From Atrina japonica (taxonomy: Eukaryota; Mollusca; Bivalvia; Pterioida; Pinnidae): a stretch of DNA of 64,000 bases. This document shows, in pieces, positions 48,680-60,700 of the stretch. Where the stretch lies: assembly GCA_030159075.1 (NCBI GenBank), contig BROG01000048.1:1054001-1118000 (forward strand), given 5' to 3'. Numbering within the stretch: position 1 is the stretch's first letter; every line of letters starts with the position of its first letter. Both the position numbers and the translations under genes were made by a program. Under the pieces are notes generated by a model. That model was not told the DNA's origin. It searched no databases and worked only from the letters and a program-made list of their open reading frames with translations.

Positions 48680-49879
48680 AAGTGTATATACAAAACTATT
48701 TGCCGTTAGGAAGTTCAGCGGTCTCACCAGACTATGTCTGCAGTGATATCTACATGACAAAACTGAGAGGTAAATCCTGATCACAGTTGCTACTGACGAT
48801 TCAGCGACGAATAAACAGGTTATTCACCAGTTCAGTTAGTGAAACTTTGTTATTGCACAAATTTTTTTTATATCAACCGTAAAAATGGCGAAATAGGGAC
48901 TTCAAACGCATTAAATGCCTTATATCTTTTTGGCTAGTTTATCACCAAGACATTTACCTCTTTATGGAATGATCCTACGTTGACCAGGCTTTAACATATC
49001 GGATCATTTCGAGACATAACTAAGTCACTTCTCTGTTAAAACTGGTTATAATTCCGCAAATTTGTATAAACAGAAGTCTAAGCATTACTTTATCACTATA
49101 ATGAATTTTAATTTTATTCTTTGACACGCTGTTAAAATAACATTTCATCAGATAGTGATTGTCTGGTGTAAAACTATAAGTCCAAACAAATGTCTAAAAC
49201 TTTACAAGGAAGCACAAATTCATTAAATCCTACTCGAAATTTACAAAACAACACCAAAAATCAATATTTGTCTCAAGACAACAACCACATACTTCCATCT
49301 TTACATGCAGGACACTTCATGGATAAGTCTTGATTCGATCATGCCACAACAACCATGAGCACCTAATTTAGAGTATTTTAAAGTTTGCGAAACTTGTTCA
49401 TGGAAAGCATAAGCAAATGAAATTAATGCTCATCATTATCTGATTTGTGTTAATTATACATGTATAGCAGTTCATCCTGTGACACAGCAATTCCATATAA
49501 GCAAAAAATGTATTGATTTGGTGCTGTTTCGACTGAATAAAAAAGTAAAAACAAATGCCAAAACACCTACAGTAATCAACCAATTTCCATTAAATTATGA
49601 TCAGAGACTTGAAAATACAATGAAGTCATTTAAAAGTCATTCCATGAAGAAATGTCTCATCTTCGCATGATAGCCACGTGGACATTTTCAAGGAATATCC
49701 ATGCCAAGTGAAATTCACCTAAATTTATAGCTGAATGTTTTTGATTTAGTCAGCTAGCATTTACATATTACCGTGGATGTTTAAGTGTGAAGTGAAAGTA
49801 AACCACCGTATTGACCTCGTGATCCAAATCTCTAAAGATTGGGTCAGCCTATATCAGCACATTATCAAGTACTTCCGAC
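48521..49879. other. no gene; CT/TA microsatellite
   Basis: Includes (CT)n and (TA)n at 48643-48679. Otherwise unremarkable. Confidence 0.5.
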
Positions 49880-50540
49880 TATATGGAAAGTGTCAAAATA
49901 ATAAGAACCACTGACGAGTGCACATCACGGTAATCAGTCTAGTCAGGAAATATTTCATGACCTAATGACTGTCTGAAGTACAAAATAAAAGTACCATTAA
50001 CGAGCGCACATCTCTGTATAAAGTCTAATCAGGAAATATTTACATATTATCATGACCTTATAACTGTCTAATGTCCAAAACAATAAGAAAAGTTAACGAG
50101 TGCACATCAATGTATTAGGTCTGGTCCGGGACTCTGTCTGATGTCCAAAACAATAAGAAATGTTAACGAGCGCACATCAATGTATTAGGTCTAGTCCGGG
50201 ACTCTGTCTGATGTACAAAACAATAAGAAATGTTAACGAGCGCACACCTCTGTATAAAGTCTAATCAGGAAATATTTACATATTATCATGACCTTATAAC
50301 TGTCTAATGTCCAAAACAATAAGAAATGTTAACGAGCGCACATCAATGTATTAAGTGTAGTCCGGGACTCTGTCTGATGTACAAAACAATAAGAAATGTT
50401 AACGAGCGCACATCAATGTATTAGGTCTAGTCCGGGACTCTGATTTACAAAACAGAAAGTACCGTTAATCAGCGCACATCACTGTATTAATTCTAGTCCG
50501 GGACTCTTTGCGTATTATCATGAGCTAATGACTGTCAGAA
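49880..50540 (+). repeat. minisatellite with long and short units
   Basis: Core CAAAACAATAAGAAATGTTA then ACGAGCGCACATCAATGTAT. Short units (about 72 bp) continue with TAGTCCGGGACTCTGTCTGA. Long units (about 100 bp) continue with TCTAATCAGGAAATATTTAC and CATGACCTTATAACTGTCTA. A long-short-short block repeats with a spacing of about 230 bp (50027 versus 50258). Confidence 0.88.
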
Positions 50541-52474
50541 GTAAAAATATAATTAATACAACAAACACGTACGATTATAAAATACTACTGACTACATACA
50601 GTGTTAAAATATAAATACCACCAACAAATGTACATCTTTTGTATATTGCCATGCACTAATAGCTGTATCGAAAGTGAAAATATAAATACAGCTAAAATAA
50701 GAACACGTACAGATTTGTACAGAGTCAGTAACTTCTACTCTAAATATGATCAAAACTGCTATAACACTGGACTGGCAATCAAACTATCGTTTAATCATTT
50801 AAACATGCAATAGAAGCTGATAGTAGAAATATAACGTAGCTGGTATCTTTAAACAGGTAAAATGCACACAAGGAACTTTACAATAGAACACAGAAAATAT
50901 GACCTAGCAAGCAGGCATTGCTATAGATGGAAACAAACCTTATATGCAAAGAATACAGAGAGTTCAATAAAATCGCAATCCTATTCATAATTATCATCAT
51001 AACAATATGTCATATAAATATTTACTGTCTAAAATAAGATTAACTTGTAGAAAATCCCATCTTGTAGGGACGTCACTTTTGCTGAAGAACAGATGTAAAA
51101 CAGTCCATTTTGATGTGCATAAAAAAGTTATTTTAACTTTAATATCTACAAAAATAAGACGATTAAAATTACTTGTATCCTACATTTTTTGCTTATTAAA
51201 ACTGATATAGATTCTACGTGCTGAAAATCTGCAAATTTAAAAATGAATAACTTACCAAGAAAAAAAAATGCATAACGATGTGTGTCTGTGTGTGTGTGTG
51301 TTTGAAGGGTTGGTAATAAGACAAATGAGTCACTTAATCATACAGATAATTTGACGACGCAGCTTGGGTACTGCTTCACTGGGCTTGATACTGGGGGAAA
51401 TATATTCCTTAAATTAAGTGCATCGGCATAAGAAATAGATCAAAATGTGTACTGCATACAATGTTTACAGGTTTTTACTTAAGTATTCTACATCCTGTTG
51501 CATATATTTAACATCACAATATGCATGTAAACAACTTGCATTCTTACTGACCTATTTTTTCAGAAACTATACAATACCTACAAACGCATGTATCTACACA
51601 GGTTTTCAATCATACCAAATACACCTTTCTACATCAGAAAATGGTGTTGGTGTTTATTCCGACCGATATATTTCAAGATAAGATTTCTACTGCACTGGTT
51701 TAATGGCATGGTATATTGCATTGGTCACTTGTCATAAATGAAAATTAACAAAACGTGTTTTTATTTGTAAAACAATATCTTGTTCATCGATATGTTACAA
51801 CATTACCTAATTAACATACTAATGTGCAGCTCACAAATTTCAAAAGAAGACCCGGTTATAACATATTTAATATTATGCGATTAATGTATTTTACATAACA
51901 AAACAGTATACTTCGTATCAGGACGATGTTGTAGAGGAAATATTAAAGTATTATTCAGATAGCAGCTATATCAATGAGTATTGATAAACAAGTTTCCTGA
52001 TAAACAATTTTCCTGTACTGCATGATAAAAATCACTTCCTCCTTTCTTTTCCAGACTAGTTGGCATAACATTGACAAATATCAAACTGACCTCTGGAACC
52101 ACCAGATGACAATCAAGTGTAGAGCAGATGTTTTGAGTTGAAACCAACACATTGCAGTGTATTAAAAACCCATTTATGGCAAAACAGGATATAAAATATG
52201 ATTCACAACTTATGAAAACATTAGCAGACAATGCTTGCCAATAATAAGCAATGCACTGTGTTTTAAAACAAAGAAAAGCAAGGCAGTTAAAGATTTTAGG
52301 GCAACAGAGCACAGGAGCTGAAAACGCCTGGTTGTCATAAAAATACATATAAAATATTTGTACGACGACCAGGTGTTTCAAGCTTCTGTGGACAGAGGCA
52401 GGTGAAAAATTCATGTGTGGTACACATCAACGCTTAAATACAATATAATGATTTTTGTGTGTCTGAAGATATTT
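50541..52474. other. no recognisable feature
   Basis: AT-rich DNA. The longest open frame (51971-52414, minus, 147 aa) has no recognisable domain and no convincing splice context. I do not call it a gene. Confidence 0.4.
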
Positions 52475-52615
52475 TAACACTTTTTTCAGTAATATAGTGG
52501 CAAGCAGTTTTTAAAGGTGGAGGACAGAATCCAAGTACAATGTCCACCAGCCTTCCTCAACTAAACTGGCAAACTTTCTAACAAAATCGTCTTAGGTCAG
52601 GGAATTATAATCCTA
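52475..52615 (-). mobile_element. diverged SINE fragment (same family as 6326-6567)
   Basis: TTTTTTCAGTAATATAGTGG, AGGTGGAGGACAGAATCC, CACCAGCCTTCCTCAACTAA and ACTGGCAAACTTTCTAACAA are the antisense of the mollusc SINE body. Confidence 0.6.
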
Positions 52616-52859
52616 TTTGTTTGCTTTGAAAGGGAATCGTATTCAGCTATGAGTAGAATGCAAATATTTCCAGTTCCCTACCTCTGAAACCGGGTTAGGG
52701 AATAAAAATTTTTGACTGCATTCATGATGGCTTAGGTTTTGTAACTGCTCATCTTTCAATGGTTTCCAAGTCAGAGGACATGTATTGATTCAACATTACC
52801 CCAATACTCTCCTTTTTTCCTTGTTACAAATGACTTTTTACTCTTATGCCGAGTCCTTA

Positions 52860-53512
52860 AATGAAGTCACTACCTGTAATGCCACAGTCTGACTATTCAG
52901 ACCTGTCATGCCTCAGTCTGACCATTCACATCTGTCAGTCTGAATTCATAGTCTGATTATTCACACCTGTGATGTCTTTGTCTGACTATTTACACCTACC
53001 AGTGAGATGCCAGTCTGATTATTCAGACCTATGATGCCAGTCTGATTATTCAGACCTATGATGCCAGTCTGACTACTCAGACCTATGATGCCAGTCTGAC
53101 TATTCAGACCTGTCATGCCAGTCTGACTATTCACACCTGTGATGTCTTAGTCTGACTATTTACACCTGTCAGTGTGATGCCATAGTCTGATTATTCAGAC
53201 CTATGATGCCATAGTCGGACTATCTACACCTGCTAGTGTAATGCCAGTCTGATTATTCAGACCTGTCATGCCAGTCTGACTATTCACACCTGTGATGTCT
53301 TAGTCTGACTATTTACACCTGTCAGTGTGATGCCAGTCTAATTATTCAGTTCTGTGATGCCATAGTCTGACTATTTACACCTGCTAGTGTAATGCCAGTC
53401 TGATTATTCAGACCTGTGATGCCAGTCTGACTATTCAGACCTGTGATGTCTTAGTCTGACTATTCACACCTGTCAGTGTGATGCCATAGTCTGACTATTC
53501 AGACTACAATAA
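52860..53512 (+). repeat. minisatellite of GTCTGACTATTCAGAC hairpin units
   Basis: About two dozen units of roughly 26-45 bp built from GCCAGTCTGACTATTCAGAC and CTGTGAT or CTGTCAGTGTGAT spacers. Most units contain GTCTGA/(C or T)TAT/TCAGAC, a 6-bp-arm hairpin. TTCACACC variants lose the pairing. Confidence 0.92.
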
Positions 53513-56500
53513 TAATCTGACAGGAGTCTACAGTATGTTCTCAAAACTGTAGGATAAATGCTTACAAAATACATGGCATGAAAAAGTACCGATAAATATA
53601 GCAACATGTTTCAAAACATTTAATTAAAAGAATTTGTGTAACACTACTTCCAGATCGCTGTTCTTTTAAATGACAGTCATTGATAGATGAACAATGGAAA
53701 CAATAACTTGTTTACAATTGCAGCAATTATAGAATATTTATCATCATACCTTTTTCCTTCTCCTTTATGGATTGGCAAAGTATAACACTGTTCAGATAAA
53801 ATGCTGACAGTGGTATTCTGTTGACAATGTCATACTTAAGTAGCAAAAGAAAACACAACCACGTCCATAATTCTTGACATAAATATGCTACAGTTGGGCT
53901 TATCTTCATAACAGACAAATAATATTCTAAACTTTAACATAGATCTGAATGCTGATTGGATACAAGTGCCATGGTGAAAACCTCAGATTTAGGTAAATTC
54001 CTATATGGTTCCGAGTCATACTCTCTCTATAAATCATCTTAAACTCTTTTTAACCTACTTTACCTCTGCACAGAAACAATATTTTGATTCAAATCTTTGC
54101 CATCAAAACAAGCTAAACATTCAATACAAACACATACCTGAAAATAATGTGTAGTTTATATAATGCTAGATTAGACACACAACCCCATGCAATACAACGA
54201 GCATTATATGACTAGATACTGGATTACACAATTACCTGAACAATCCTTTATAAATGAAATATGATGAATGAAATGACTGACAACATCAAAATGAGAAAGT
54301 GATGAGTTTGGACTTCAAAGACACTGGGAATTTTTAAACTGTAACATGATCGGACAAATAAACAGATCATAAGTAACATACCCGCCGATCTTCAATATCA
54401 GGGGCACGAGATGTAACACTGTTATTTGAGTGTACATACTATAAATGGCCAATCTATCTGGCCACGAAAGAGTATTCACCTAATATTGTCAAGGACAATA
54501 CATAAGTTACGTAAATAAGAAATAATAACTTGAACAACAAGTCAAATTGCTATGGCAACCATAATTCATATAACAGATATATATACCAGCCAACAGATGG
54601 AATATTTCCTTGCATCTATCATAAAAATCCATTACAAAGTAAAATAAAACTGTTGGAGTGCTACAAATATATGGTATTATGAATATAATAGGTTGTATAT
54701 TTAAATTATCAAACAAGATATGTTTACCTTAGACAAATTCCCTCAAGTATGACAAAATACAAGATAACCCATATCTACAAACACATGTGCAGTTTCTTAC
54801 TGATTCAAATTTTTATCAGATTATAAATTTGTTTTCTTTACAAGTAAAGTCAGACATTTGTAAAAAAAGATAATCATGAAACATTTCAATTGATTAAATT
54901 TTTTCAAATATGAATATTTTGTCTCTTTTGGATTCAGTCATATATTTGTTCCATGGTCTCAGATACATAAAAATAAAAACCCAAATAAACCAGTAACTGT
55001 GGATTATACAGTTTACTGAGCTAAACCAACACATATTATGAGCAAAAAAAATCATGTATCATTTAAATAAAAACAATGGCAACAATTAACTGTGACCCAA
55101 TACAATTTTCATACACTAGTTTATAAACTAAAAAAAAAGGTTTGTGAATGCTGCAAGGCAACAGAGTGATGATAAATAACTAGCATTCACATATAATATA
55201 TATCTTAAGTATTGGTTAAAAGAGGTGTATTGGAATCACAGGATAGAAAAAATTCACAATAAAATGCTTTAAAGTAAAGCTACATTCTTTATTCATGTGC
55301 ATCTTGAAAGTTACCTATAGGCTTTAGAAAATATTTATGTTTATATCATGAAAAGGTTTCCACATAGATTTGACACACTCCATGGGTAAAAACACACAAG
55401 AGACTGTCTTAAGTGACTGTCAAAGGGACTTCTAGATTTTGGTCACATCAGACAGGGAGTAATTTAATACAGACCAATTAATATTCAGGAAATACTGTTG
55501 GGCCACCTTTATATATACAGTCACATAAGACAGGAAGTTTTATATAGAGGGTCATTTGAATAGTCTAGACTGTATCTTACAATGCACTTCATGGATAAAA
55601 ATGCCATTCTTCAAATATTCTTTCATTTTAAATTCAACACTCAATTCAAATAAATTAAATGAAGCAGATTTCATTGTTAACGAGAAATTAAATGATGTGT
55701 GAATATGTTGTTATGACAACCAAATTACCTCTGTTTTAGGTAAATAGATATTTATTTTTCAAACACTAAATGATTAACTTACAAAACCATCTATTTCATT
55801 GCTTAAAAAAGGGTTTCTTTTCTATAGCTTACAATCTACTTATCGTAGCAGTATTCTAATTTTAGCGCCTTTCATGCTCGTCATTCTGCTAATTGAAATG
55901 GAGCGCTAAAATTTCTCCATCCTGTCGTTCTATATACCCGACAAAACTAATGGTATATATAGTGTGCTGACACAAGCCAACCAGTGTGAAGTGGTTTTAA
56001 AACAGAAAGTCTTAAGTTTATTTAAATTTCTTCTATGACTTTTCTAATTTTCATTTCATTTTCAACTTATTTATTACTTGATCCATCTAGGGGCTGTAAT
56101 TCTCATGTACAAGGTGCTGGGATATATCTCATATGGATGTTTGCATCATACTCTTTGTTGAAATTACTTCATGCAGTGAGGTTTATAAACATAAAAAATG
56201 CACAAGGCAGGCTGTGATGACGCTTTCAGTGACATTTGATCATGGACATTTTCCACATATGAATGATCACAAGATCGATAAAGTTTCTGCCACTGTTTCT
56301 GGATTACCGCTAATTTAAAATATTCTTGCGGTAATTGCGCGAATTCAAGACTGGACCAATTATAAAGTCTACACCCTCTCAGAGTGCTAAAATATGAGTG
56401 CAATAATTTAAATACACATACAGTATAATTAAAATCTTTGATGATATAGACGTTCTAATGCCCTAAATCATATCTATGTAATATGCAAATGAGCAGCAAA

Positions 56501-56768
56501 CATTCTGACTCGGAAGATGAAAATGGTATCTTCAACACTGTAAAATTATAAGGTTTCCAATGAAATTTCATTAACTTTTTGAAAAAATTTTGATATAGAA
56601 TTAGTCATTTATTTCTTAATTTATGTAAACACATGACGAATATCAGAGAGGATTTAAAATGGACATCTTCACAAATCAAAACAGACTTCAGATAACAACA
56701 CACTTATTGTTGGAGTTAAAAGCTTGTTCATGAATATAATTCAATAAAGATATTGGTGTTAATTGCTC
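53513..56768. other. no gene recognised
   Basis: AT-rich sequence. Open frames around 53727, 54507 and 56035-56403 have no family support. It contains an inverted repeat at 55858-55913 (AATTTTAGCGC / GCGCTAAAATT) and a TATA-rich patch at 55950-55960. Confidence 0.45.
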
Positions 56769-56774
56769 TTTATT
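56769..56774 (-). terminator. candidate polyadenylation signal for the transportin-3 gene
   Basis: First AATAAA on the minus strand after the stop codon at 57642, which would imply a 3' UTR of about 0.87 kb. Distance and hexamer fit, but there is no transcript evidence. Confidence 0.3.
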
Positions 56775-57641
56775 TGAAACAGAACATTATTTTAGTATTT
56801 GTATAATACACGTATGCAGCAACAGGATATTCTAGGGAAGAAGATGAATTTCTTTAATATCCCATCAAAAGATTTGAACTAACCCCAAAAAATGAAGTTG
56901 CTTTGTTTTATCATTCAACATAAATTAACCCAATTACAGATATGTGAATGTTGAAAAAAATCCTTAATGAGACTTAGTCAAAAATACAGCATTATATGAA
57001 ATGCTTGTTGAAATTAGATGTTACATATTTTAAATGTGTTCATAAACATTTATCTTACTGATAAACAATAATACAGAAAATTCTTCAACAAATTTTCTTT
57101 TTTGATTTCCCTTTGTTCATCAAATGATGGTTTACTTAATTTTTCAAGCTATTCCATTAAATCAGCATGCCATTGGATAAATACCGTTCTAAATTTATAC
57201 AATAAATAAGGATTCTTTGTGCAGTTTGGAAATAATGTCGCATAAGGAACACCAATTAGAACATTTCAAATGCTGCTCAGGTAAAATGGAACATCTCAAA
57301 TAAAACTTCACAAACTGAATCAGCACCATGCAAGTTATAACAAAATGCCATCATCTACATTAAGCAAACTGCCTAACAGATACTATAAGTATATACTCCT
57401 GGTATCAACTAAGTCAATTTGGAAACAGATGAAATGGCCACTGGTTTTGGTATTTTCCAGATCATCATTTGGAGAAAGGAAGCCACAGCCTCTACATCAG
57501 TAGTGAAATTGGTGAAATTGACAGTGCCAACATCACAGAGAGCTTGTTATGCTGTACATTGCGTTGTCAATTTGTTGTCAGGGACTCCATTTTACAACAA
57601 TACATATATACACAAATATAAATATCACATTTTGGTTATTT

Positions 57642-57702
57642 TCATCTGTAAAGTCTTGAGAATTCTCTAAGAGCTGTAGATACTTGCTTCACATTTTCTG
57701 CA
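57642..57702 (-). CDS. TNPO3: transportin-3 terminal exon ([19 protein letters not shown], stop)
   Basis: 61 bp. It completes the Ser codon, encodes the last 19 residues and ends in TGA. Acceptor CGTTTTCAG. The C-terminal Arg matches the human protein's LFR end. Confidence 0.93.
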
Positions 57703-60700
57703 CTGAAAACGAAACAAAAACTAAAATCAAGCTTCCAAATCTAGAGGATAAAACTATATGTTAATAATCAATATTTGATCTATTTCTGACAAGTGCTTTA
57801 GCACAAGAAATTATTTTCCCATACCATTTATATAAATAGAGTATGCAAGAAAAAAGAAAACTTAATTAACTGTTTAGTCCATCCACTGTTAAATCTTGAG
57901 ATAACTGTGATTTTCTTAAATAACTGAAATAAAATTATCAACTATATTTTGTAAAGTTTCCCTATTTGTTGACTTCTATATGTTATTCAAGGATCTGATG
58001 AGCAAAGATATTTATTAGAAAGGAAATTACCTAGTGACAGCTTTGTGGAAATCTGCCAGTTGTTTATGAGTGGCTGTGACAGCTCCACCACTTATCTCTG
58101 AAGGCAAAGCTTTCAGTGTTGTTTCTAGCCATTTACAAAATACCTGTAAACATAAAGGTATGCTATCATTAGTTTACCAGAAAGAAAAACACTGATCAAC
58201 CCTGCAATATTGTAATAACTTAAACAAGCAAGCAAAAGGAGTGTATCAGTAACATGAGTACTCTATCAATGAAAAACCTAACCAAGGGTTCACTAAATCA
58301 CCTAAGAGATAATACAAACCCACCTAGCTACTTTTGAGAAGTTTAGGTGCACCCATATGATGTATGACACACCCACACAATGTATGACACACCCACATGA
58401 TGTATGACATCCCAATATGATGTATGAAACACCCACATGATGTATGACACACCCACATGATGTATGAGACCCCAAATCATGTACAACACCTCAACTTCAT
58501 GTACAACACTCCAAATTATGTATGACACTCACACATGATGTATGAGACCCCAAATCATGTACAACACCTCAACTTCATGTACAACACTCCAAATTATGTA
58601 TGACACTCACACATGATGTATGACACACCCACCTGATGTATGATACACCCAACATAATAAGTGAGATAATACATTAAAATAGCCAATCAGGCTTATTAAA
58701 TGAAGACGCTGAGTAGCCTTATGCCACAATTCAAGTTAACAGTCCACTGTTGATTTAATTACATAGAAGAATCACTCACTGGTCTGTCAATTTTCATAAG
58801 TTCATATATGACCTCTCCAAGGTCAGCTGTCATGAACGTTGGGAGGCAGAATATACAAGCGTTTATAAGGGCATGAACCAATGCTTGTCCGTGATCGTGG
58901 AGTAAACTTTTCACACTAGATTGCCGAATTTGGAAATCCTCTTTTTCCTGCAATGCAGATATAGAACAGATGACAAATAATTTAGATATTCACATATCAA
59001 ATATAAAGATATAGAAAAGTCCGGACATATAGCAGATATAACATGTAACACTTACAGCTGAAAAGTTCCTGCCATTGCTACAATACATTTGCCATACACA
59101 GGCTAAAAATTCTGATATGAATCTTTCACAAGGACAGAAAATCAAAATAAGTAAAAACAAGCAAATAATAGTAATCTTACCTCCTTCTTTGTGGCACAGG
59201 TAAGAAAGTCTGACAGATATTTCATCACTGAAGAGTTAGCATCTTTGTGATCTAGTGAACAAGCAGCTATTGCACAACACATAATTGGTTTGGCCATGTT
59301 ACATTGTAGAAAAGAAACAGGTGCTTGCTGTACAAAGCTGTAAATAGATTCATTATTCATATAGTATATGCAAAAATATCAAAGCCATTCCTGCTTGGTA
59401 AATGGGTTGAAAGTGCTGATCATGAAGATTGCATATATGAACAAGTTGTGTTAGTGAAACAAAAATGCCCCCAGTCCCAACAAATTTCAATGCTGGCAAA
59501 TAAAATTACCCCACCCACCCCAGGGGCATGTGATGTCAGCAACCTGCCCCCCCCCCCAAAAAAAAAAGCTTTAAATAATGCAATGTCCTACACTTTTACC
59601 CCCACCCCCACCCCAGGGGCATGTGATGTCAATGAAGTGTGAGTAACCCTTAGATGAACTTAGTCTAAGTTTGGTTACTGTATCACAATTCAAATTTGAA
59701 ATATTGCACTTTATATGTAAGTGGGACAGAATTCCTGCCAGACAGACAAACAAACAGACACACAGATGGGCGATCCAAACACTAGATGCTCCCGGCGTAC
59801 CTTTCAGGCTGGGGGCATAAAAATTAAAGCTGTACTCCTTATATTTTAAAAGACATAGCTGAGATAAAACTTTTTGTCCATGGACACTGCCGACAACATT
59901 GGGGCATGACATTAGCTCTTAGGAAACTTTTCCCTGGAAGCTACACCCTGATCTGTCTAACTTCAGTCTTCAAAATTTTAAAAACTAAAATTATTTGTGA
60001 CATATATATGTTGACTCACCGTAAACATAATCTAAATAAATCATCAACTGTATCAGGATGATTCCGTAATCCGTTATGTTCTTCTAAAATTTTAAACGTT
60101 GGTACACAAAAAGCCTGAAAAAGTTTAAAAACAGTTATAATTATAACGCATGTATATGTTATGTATAAAAGAAAAAGTTTAAGCTCTCTCTCTCAGTCAA
60201 AGTAGAGGATGAAATATAGAAAAGAAGAGATGGAAGAATAAGTAAAAACCTTAAAAAACAAAATTATAACAAACCTCTAACATATTTAGTAAACCAGGTT
60301 GACAATTGGGCTCCATACCATACTCATCAACTAATATACTGCCTAGGTATAGAAAACAAGAATGGTGGTGGACTTGATATAGAGAAATCATCTGAAAAAA
60401 TAAAAAAAATAACCGAAAATAATAAAAATAATGATGATGACAACGGTAATTATAGTAAGAATAGTCCTCTATTACAGCATATGGCTGAGATACATAGGTA
60501 GACAAAATTGCTACATCTATTTAAGATGTATATCTGCACAGAATATGATGAACCTAGGTGAAAATATGAAAAAGATATTATCTGGACAAATAACACTACA
60601 AAAGGGCAATAACTCTAGTAAAAAAAGGTGGCAGGAGTGCAATTGCAGTGTTTGACATTCTGAGCAATTAAGATGCATACCAGAACCAAATATAGGGAGT

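Noticed and set aside
51971..52414. 147-aa minus-strand open frame as a gene
   Set aside because: No recognisable domain, low-complexity AT-driven composition, and no splice or neighbour support.
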